Shown piece by piece: positions 10,044 through 14,278 of a DNA stretch of 14,278 bases. Numbering within the stretch: the first letter of the stretch is position 1; each line of letters begins with the position of its first letter. The notes beneath the pieces were generated by a model. The model saw nothing but the letters and a program-made list of their open reading frames with translations. It was not told the origin of the DNA and did not search any database. The position numbers and the translations under genes are program-made. The stretch covers positions 1 to 14,278 of the forward strand of contig DASXLL010000118.1 in NCBI GenBank assembly GCA_036496265.1, written 5' to 3'. The DNA is from CAYLLN01 sp036496265 (GTDB lineage Bacteria > Planctomycetota > Planctomycetia > Pirellulales > Pirellulaceae).

Positions 10044-13000
10044 GTGCGCTCGTGTGGCCGAGCCGCGCGCGGAAAGCATGCGATCGCACTATTTCTGATC
10101 GCACTCAGCACCGTTACCGCCCGCGCCGCCGTCGATATCCCCGTTGCCGATCCAGCCCAGCCGATTGCCATTCGCGCGGGCGGCGCGAATCACTGGCGGC
10201 AAGGCTCGTACGAGGTTTGGGTGTTGCGCGGGGCGGTGCAGATCGTGCAGGGCACAGCCGTCGCGAAAAGCGACGAGGCGGTGCTGTGGATCGACCGTGC
10301 GGAAGCGTTCAGCGGCCGGCCGAGCAAGATCATCGCGTATTTGGAAGGGCAAGTGCAGGTAGTGTTTGGCGCAAGCGCAGTGGCGCCTCCTAGTTCGCGG
10401 CAGCCGCAGCGTTTGCAAGACCGCACTTGGCTCGGCCGATTCCATACGACGAGCGGCATCGAGCTTTCCGCGCCGCTCACGAGCAGTCCAGATTCGCAGC
10501 AGCCGGCGATTGTAAACCGCGGAATTGCAGCCCGCGATCATGAAGGCGTGCGCGGTGCGCCGACCACCAGCGGCGGTTCATTTGACGCCAACGTTCAACC
10601 CGCCCAATTCGCCCGCGAAGAAATCGCCCCGCCGATGGCCGCGCCGATTCAGCAGCAAGGTTCGACGGTCGATATTCGCGGCCGCGGCGGCCGGCCGCTG
10701 CAGAATTTCCAGTTCGTCAACGTGCCAGAGCGCGGCGAAGGCATGGGCATCATCAATTCGGGCGTTCAGATCATCGTGCAAGGCGTCGATCAGCTCGGCA
10801 CGGCTTCGATGGAGACCGACCGTGCCGTGATTTGGACTCCGAATATCAACATTACCGATCCAAACTCGCTCCGGCAGGCCCAAAATGGCCAAGGCCCGCT
10901 GGAAGTCTATCTCGAAGGCAACGTCGTCTTCCGCCAGGGCGACCGCGTGATCTATGCCGATCGGATGTACTACAACGTGCGGCAGGAATCGGGCGTCGTT
11001 CTCAACGCCGAAGTGCTCACGCCCGTGCCGCAATATCAGGGCCTGCTGCGGCTGAAGGCCGAGGTGCTACAGCAAGTCAATCGCCAACGCTATGAGGCTT
11101 ACAACGCCGCCTTCACCAGCAGCCGCATCGGCGTCCCGCGGTATTGGTTCCAAACGCGCGACGCGGCTGTCGATGACCTGCAAACGCCCGTCGTCGATCC
11201 GTTCACGAATCAGCCGCTTTTGAATGCTAACGGCGAGCCGCAAGTCGCGCACCAAATGCTGGCCACGTCGCGGAACAATTTGATTTACGTCGGCGGCGTG
11301 CCCGTGTTTTATTGGCCGACGATCGCGACCGACCTCACGGAGCCAACCTACTACATCAGCGGCGTGCGATTGAAGAACGATCGCGTGTTCGGCACCGGCC
11401 CGATGATCGATTGGAACATGTACCAACTGCTCGGCATTCAAAACAAGCCGCCGGGCAACAACTGGACACTCTCCACCGACTACTTCAATCTCCGCGGCCC
11501 GGCGCTCGGCACGACATACAATTATCAAGGCGACACGTTCCTCGGCATCCCCGGTCCCTACAAAGGTTTCATCGACGCCTACGGCATCTATGACACGGGC
11601 CACGACAACCTCGGCTTCGGTTGGCGCGATCTGGCGGTGCCAGACCCGCTCCGCGGCCGCGTGCTCGGCCGCCATCGCCAAGATGTCGGCAATGGCTGGC
11701 AGTTCACCGGCGAGCTCGGTCTCGTCAGCGATCGCAATTTCCTGGAGCAATATTTCGAGTACGAGTGGGACACGTTCAAAGACGAAAGTACCGACGCCGA
11801 TCTGCACCGCATCGTCGGCAACAGCAGCTTCGAGATCACCGGTGAGGCCCGTCCCAACAATTTCGTGACCGACACGCAGTGGCTGCCGCGCGGCGATCAT
11901 TTTCTGTTCGGCCAGCCGCTATTGTTCGATCGTTTGACGTGGCACGAGCACACGAGCATCGGCTACGCCCAAATGCTCACGGCCTCAAGCCCGACCGATC
12001 CGGCGCAAACCGCCGTCATCAGCCAGTTGCCGTGGGAAGCGAATGTGCAAGGCGTCCGCGCGGCGTCGCGGCAAGAGCTCGATATGCCGATCGATGCCGG
12101 ACCGGTGAAAATCGTGCCCTACCTGCTGGGCGAAGTGGCTTACTGGGGCGAAGACCTCAGCGGCAATCCGCTCACGCGAACCTTCGGCCAGGCCGGCGTC
12201 AAAGCGTCGCTCCCAATTTGGAAGACAGACCCGACTATCAAAAGCGAACTGTTCAACCTCAACGGCCTGGCTCACAAGCTCACATTCGAAACCGAGTTCC
12301 TCGTCGCGGGCGCGAGCCAGGACCTGACCCAACTGCCGCTCTATGATCGGCTCGACGATAACTCGACCGAGTTCACGCGCCGGCAGATGGCCGTGCGCAC
12401 GTTCAATCAGCCGGTGGGCACATTCGTGCCCCTGAGATTCGACGAGCGGATCTACGCCCTCCGTAGCGACCTGCAAGGCAATGTCGCCGCGCCGACGGAA
12501 ATCGCCGGCAACCTGACGGAATTCCGCTTCGGCGTGAACAACCGTTGGCAAACGAAGCGCGGCATCGCCGGCCAAGAACGGATTATCGATTGGATCGTGC
12601 TCGATGTGAATGCCGTGCTGTTTCCAGAAGCTGCCCGCGATAATTTTGGCGCGGCGCTCGGCCTCGTCGATTACGGCCTGCGCTGGCACGTCGGCGATCG
12701 GCTCACACTGCTTTCCGACGGCTTCTATGACGGTTTCGATCAGGGGCTGCGGCAGGTCACCGCCGGAGCGGTCATGAGCCGCCCCGAGCACGGCAGCTTG
12801 TATTTGGGCTTCCGCGAAACCGAAGGACCGATCACCAGCGAAGTGATCGTAAGCAGCTTCAGCTACCGCATGAGCGAAAAATGGATCGGCACCTTCGGCG
12901 CGACCTACGATTTTTCGAACAAAGGCGTCTTTGGCCAGAACTTCGCCATGACTCGCATCGGCGAATCGTTCCTCATCAAGTTTGCCTTCAACTACGACGC

Positions 13001-13118
13001 CAGCCGCAACAACCTCGGCGCCACCATCGGCATCGAGCCCCGCTTCCTGCCATCGAGCCGCCTCGGCCGCGTCGGCGGCGTCTCCGTGCCGCCGGCGGGG
13101 GCGCTGGGGTTGGAATAG
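10044..13118 (+). CDS. LptD/OstA-like outer-membrane assembly protein
   Basis: About 1024 residues; larger than E. coli LptD (784). LptD forms the outer-membrane barrel that inserts lipopolysaccharide, fed by a periplasmic bridge. Seen: a signal peptide (KHAIALFLIALSTVTARAA, cleavage near ARA-A), two OstA-like beta-jellyroll stretches (about residues 40-100, with GAVQIVQGTAVAKSDEAVLW and YLEGQVQV; about 225-320, with VYLEGNVVFRQGDRVIYADR), then a long Tyr/Asp/Gly-rich region of amphipathic strands ending in IGIEPRF, as expected of a barrel. GTG 10044 is the likely start because it puts the signal peptide at the N-terminus; TTG 10017 is the alternative, and neither has a clear Shine-Dalgarno. 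It has its own promoter upstream. It ends convergent with the permease gene, 29 nt apart. Whether the organism makes lipopolysaccharide cannot be told here; the protein could carry another glycolipid. Confidence 0.8.
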   Translation: MRSCGRAARGKHAIALFLIALSTVTARAAVDIPVADPAQPIAIRAGGANHWRQGSYEVWVLRGAVQIVQGTAVAKSDEAVLWIDRAEAFSGRPSKIIAYLEGQVQVVFGASAVAPPSSRQPQRLQDRTWLGRFHTTSGIELSAPLTSSPDSQQPAIVNRGIAARDHEGVRGAPTTSGGSFDANVQPAQFAREEIAPPMAAPIQQQGSTVDIRGRGGRPLQNFQFVNVPERGEGMGIINSGVQIIVQGVDQLGTASMETDRAVIWTPNINITDPNSLRQAQNGQGPLEVYLEGNVVFRQGDRVIYADRMYYNVRQESGVVLNAEVLTPVPQYQGLLRLKAEVLQQVNRQRYEAYNAAFTSSRIGVPRYWFQTRDAAVDDLQTPVVDPFTNQPLLNANGEPQVAHQMLATSRNNLIYVGGVPVFYWPTIATDLTEPTYYISGVRLKNDRVFGTGPMIDWNMYQLLGIQNKPPGNNWTLSTDYFNLRGPALGTTYNYQGDTFLGIPGPYKGFIDAYGIYDTGHDNLGFGWRDLAVPDPLRGRVLGRHRQDVGNGWQFTGELGLVSDRNFLEQYFEYEWDTFKDESTDADLHRIVGNSSFEITGEARPNNFVTDTQWLPRGDHFLFGQPLLFDRLTWHEHTSIGYAQMLTASSPTDPAQTAVISQLPWEANVQGVRAASRQELDMPIDAGPVKIVPYLLGEVAYWGEDLSGNPLTRTFGQAGVKASLPIWKTDPTIKSELFNLNGLAHKLTFETEFLVAGASQDLTQLPLYDRLDDNSTEFTRRQMAVRTFNQPVGTFVPLRFDERIYALRSDLQGNVAAPTEIAGNLTEFRFGVNNRWQTKRGIAGQERIIDWIVLDVNAVLFPEAARDNFGAALGLVDYGLRWHVGDRLTLLSDGFYDGFDQGLRQVTAGAVMSRPEHGSLYLGFRETEGPITSEVIVSSFSYRMSEKWIGTFGATYDFSNKGVFGQNFAMTRIGESFLIKFAFNYDASRNNLGATIGIEPRFLPSSRLGRVGGVSVPPAGALGLE

Positions 13119-13120
13119 GC

Positions 13121-13143
13121 GTGGGGTAGGCTTCCAGCCTGCC
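13121..13143. repeat. Palindromic repeat between convergent genes
   Basis: GTGGGGTAGGCTTCCAGCCT and on, with stem GGC-ttcca-GCC extended to TAGGC/GCCTG. It matches the left part of the composite palindrome at 7084-7106 with a single difference (T for C). Placed between two convergent stop codons it may act as a two-way terminator. Confidence 0.65.
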
Positions 13144-13147
13144 ATAA

Positions 13148-14278
13148 TTACTCCCCGCGCAATGCTCCGACCAGCGGCGCCTTCAGCGTCGCTCGCACGG
13201 CAATGAATCCCGTCGCCACGCCCGCGACCAACACAACGCCCAGCATCGCTGCCAAATCGGCCAGCGGCACCCTCGCCGCGCCAAGCAGCATCTGGGGCAA
13301 CACCGCAACTAAGGCCGCGAAAGCTCCCAGCGCCAATCCACCGATCAGCAGCACGAGATTCTCTAGCAATACCATCTCTCCTAGTCGGCCCTGCCGGAAA
13401 CCGGCCGCCCGCATCAGCGCCAATTCTTTACGGCGCTCGAACACGCTGCGAAGTTGAACCGCGGCTAAGCCGAACGTCCCCAGCACCAGTCCCAGAGCGC
13501 CGAGGCTTTGAAACGTGCTGATATACGTGTTTTGGACGGCCAGCAAATCGTTCAGTCGCGCTCGCGCATCAACCGTATCAAAGCCTTCATCGCCAAGGCG
13601 GTCTTCCAACACACCGGCAATTCGCTCGCTCTTGCCGGGCGGCGATTTGATCAGAAAAGACCGATAGCCGCTGATTTGTGGAAACAGGCGTTTGAAGTTG
13701 GCTTCGCCAATGAGCAGACTTCCTTGCAGGACGCTGTTGGCCAAAAGTCCGGCGACGCGAAATTGGACCTTCGTGCCACCGCCATAAGTGACGGCGAAAG
13801 TCTCTCCCACGCCGCCATACAGCCGCAGGCTGTACATCGCCGTATTTTGATCCAGCACAACCGGCACCGGCTGATCAGTCGCTGTTTCAGCCGACAACAG
13901 TCGCCACGGATTGGCTCTTTCTTCCTCGGTTTTCGCCGCGCTGGCCGACCAACCAAATCGTGCCGGCAATTTCGGATCGTCGAAATATTTGATCATCTGC
14001 GGCGTCACGCCCAGCACCCGCGGCTGACTCGGCTGATACAGATTGCGGCAGCTCGCATCATCGCCCGGCTTCAAACGCAGCGACAAAACTGTCGCGCCGG
14101 CTAGTTCCTCGGCCTTGTCTGCCAATAAATCCTTGCGGCCCGCCTCCGAATTCAGATTCTCATAAATCGGTTGCGAGCTCTCGGCCATGAGATCGAAGCC
14201 GCCGACGCCCTGATCCGTCGGACTCATCCGAAACGCGCTCACGGCCACGATCAAAAACGACGCCGAAGCCATCAGTGC
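13148..14278 (-). CDS. FtsX-type ABC transporter permease, 5'-truncated by the window edge
   Basis: C-terminal part of a MacB/FtsX-family permease; 376 residues are visible and the frame runs off the right edge (an ATG at 14272 is internal). The first visible residues, ASASFLIVAVSAFR, look like the end of a transmembrane helix. About 230 residues of a periplasmic-type domain follow, then three membrane helices: SLGALGLVLGTFGLAAVQL, the segment around LENLVLLIGGLALGAFAALV, and LAAMLGVVLVAGVATGFIAV. Between the first two is the FtsX hallmark VFERRKELALMRAAGFRQGR, the cytoplasmic coupling loop to the ATPase. The last residues, KAPLVGALRGE, are typical of the family. The substrate and the partner ATPase are outside the window. 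TAA at 13150-13148 lies just past the palindrome shared with the LptD-like gene's end. Confidence 0.88.
   Translation of the reverse strand, partial: ALMASASFLIVAVSAFRMSPTDQGVGGFDLMAESSQPIYENLNSEAGRKDLLADKAEELAGATVLSLRLKPGDDASCRNLYQPSQPRVLGVTPQMIKYFDDPKLPARFGWSASAAKTEEERANPWRLLSAETATDQPVPVVLDQNTAMYSLRLYGGVGETFAVTYGGGTKVQFRVAGLLANSVLQGSLLIGEANFKRLFPQISGYRSFLIKSPPGKSERIAGVLEDRLGDEGFDTVDARARLNDLLAVQNTYISTFQSLGALGLVLGTFGLAAVQLRSVFERRKELALMRAAGFRQGRLGEMVLLENLVLLIGGLALGAFAALVAVLPQMLLGAARVPLADLAAMLGVVLVAGVATGFIAVRATLKAPLVGALRGE

Noticed and set aside
11067..13145. Long minus-strand frames (277 and 386 residues) opposite the LptD-like gene
   Set aside because: Typical antisense shadows of GC-rich codons; the plus frame has a signal peptide, OstA-like stretches and barrel-like strands.

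Overview
The window looks like a chromosomal piece of a GC-rich Gram-negative bacterium, most probably a planctomycete of the Pirellulales type. The reasons are an LptD-like outer-membrane protein, a divergent squalene-hopene-cyclase-family enzyme, a DUF116 domain fused to a prenyl synthase, mostly poor Shine-Dalgarno sequences, and many short palindromic and heptanucleotide repeats between and inside genes. The taxonomic call is inference; there is no rRNA or marker gene here.

Layout. (1) Bases 2-1171: 3' part of an M32 metallocarboxypeptidase gene, convergent with (2) a small lipoprotein gene (1284-1880, minus). (3) 1881-2204 is a gene-free, repeat-bearing gap, followed by a small unrecognised gene (2205-2540, minus). 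(4) 2678-3901, minus: a DDE transposase with a SWIM zinc finger, closed by a strong hairpin (2628-2660). (5) Divergent from it, a 59-residue ribbon-helix-helix protein (4124-4303), with paired divergent promoters and a perfect 18-bp palindrome between the two. (6) 4304-4914: 611 gene-free bases, rich in hairpins and in GCATA motifs, running up to the main operon. (7) 4915-9644, plus: a compact three-gene terpenoid/aromatic locus with a class II terpene cyclase (DADD acid motif), a DUF116-polyprenyl synthase fusion, and a chorismate-lyase-like protein. (8) An LptD/OstA-like protein (about 10044-13118) behind a good sigma70-type promoter (9855-9883), convergent with (9) an FtsX-type ABC permease that runs off the right edge.

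How the genes may work together: the prenyl synthase would make an isoprenoid diphosphate chain (Ala at position -5 before the first Asp-rich motif, as in long-chain synthases), the cyclase could cyclise a linear polyprene made from it, and the chorismate-lyase-like enzyme would supply 4-hydroxybenzoate. No squalene synthase and no UbiA-type prenyltransferase is present in the window, so the end product is open; a hopanoid-like or aromatic-headed cyclic terpenoid is a hypothesis only.

The most unusual structural signal is that the terpenoid operon has been colonised, in frame, by several unrelated repeat types. These are two 85-bp copies of one palindromic element, one in each of two neighbouring genes and in the same reading frame; smaller palindromes; a 21-bp tandem duplication; and two five-unit heptanucleotide arrays. 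They sit in what look like loops, linkers or termini. This recalls the in-frame palindromic elements of Rickettsia.
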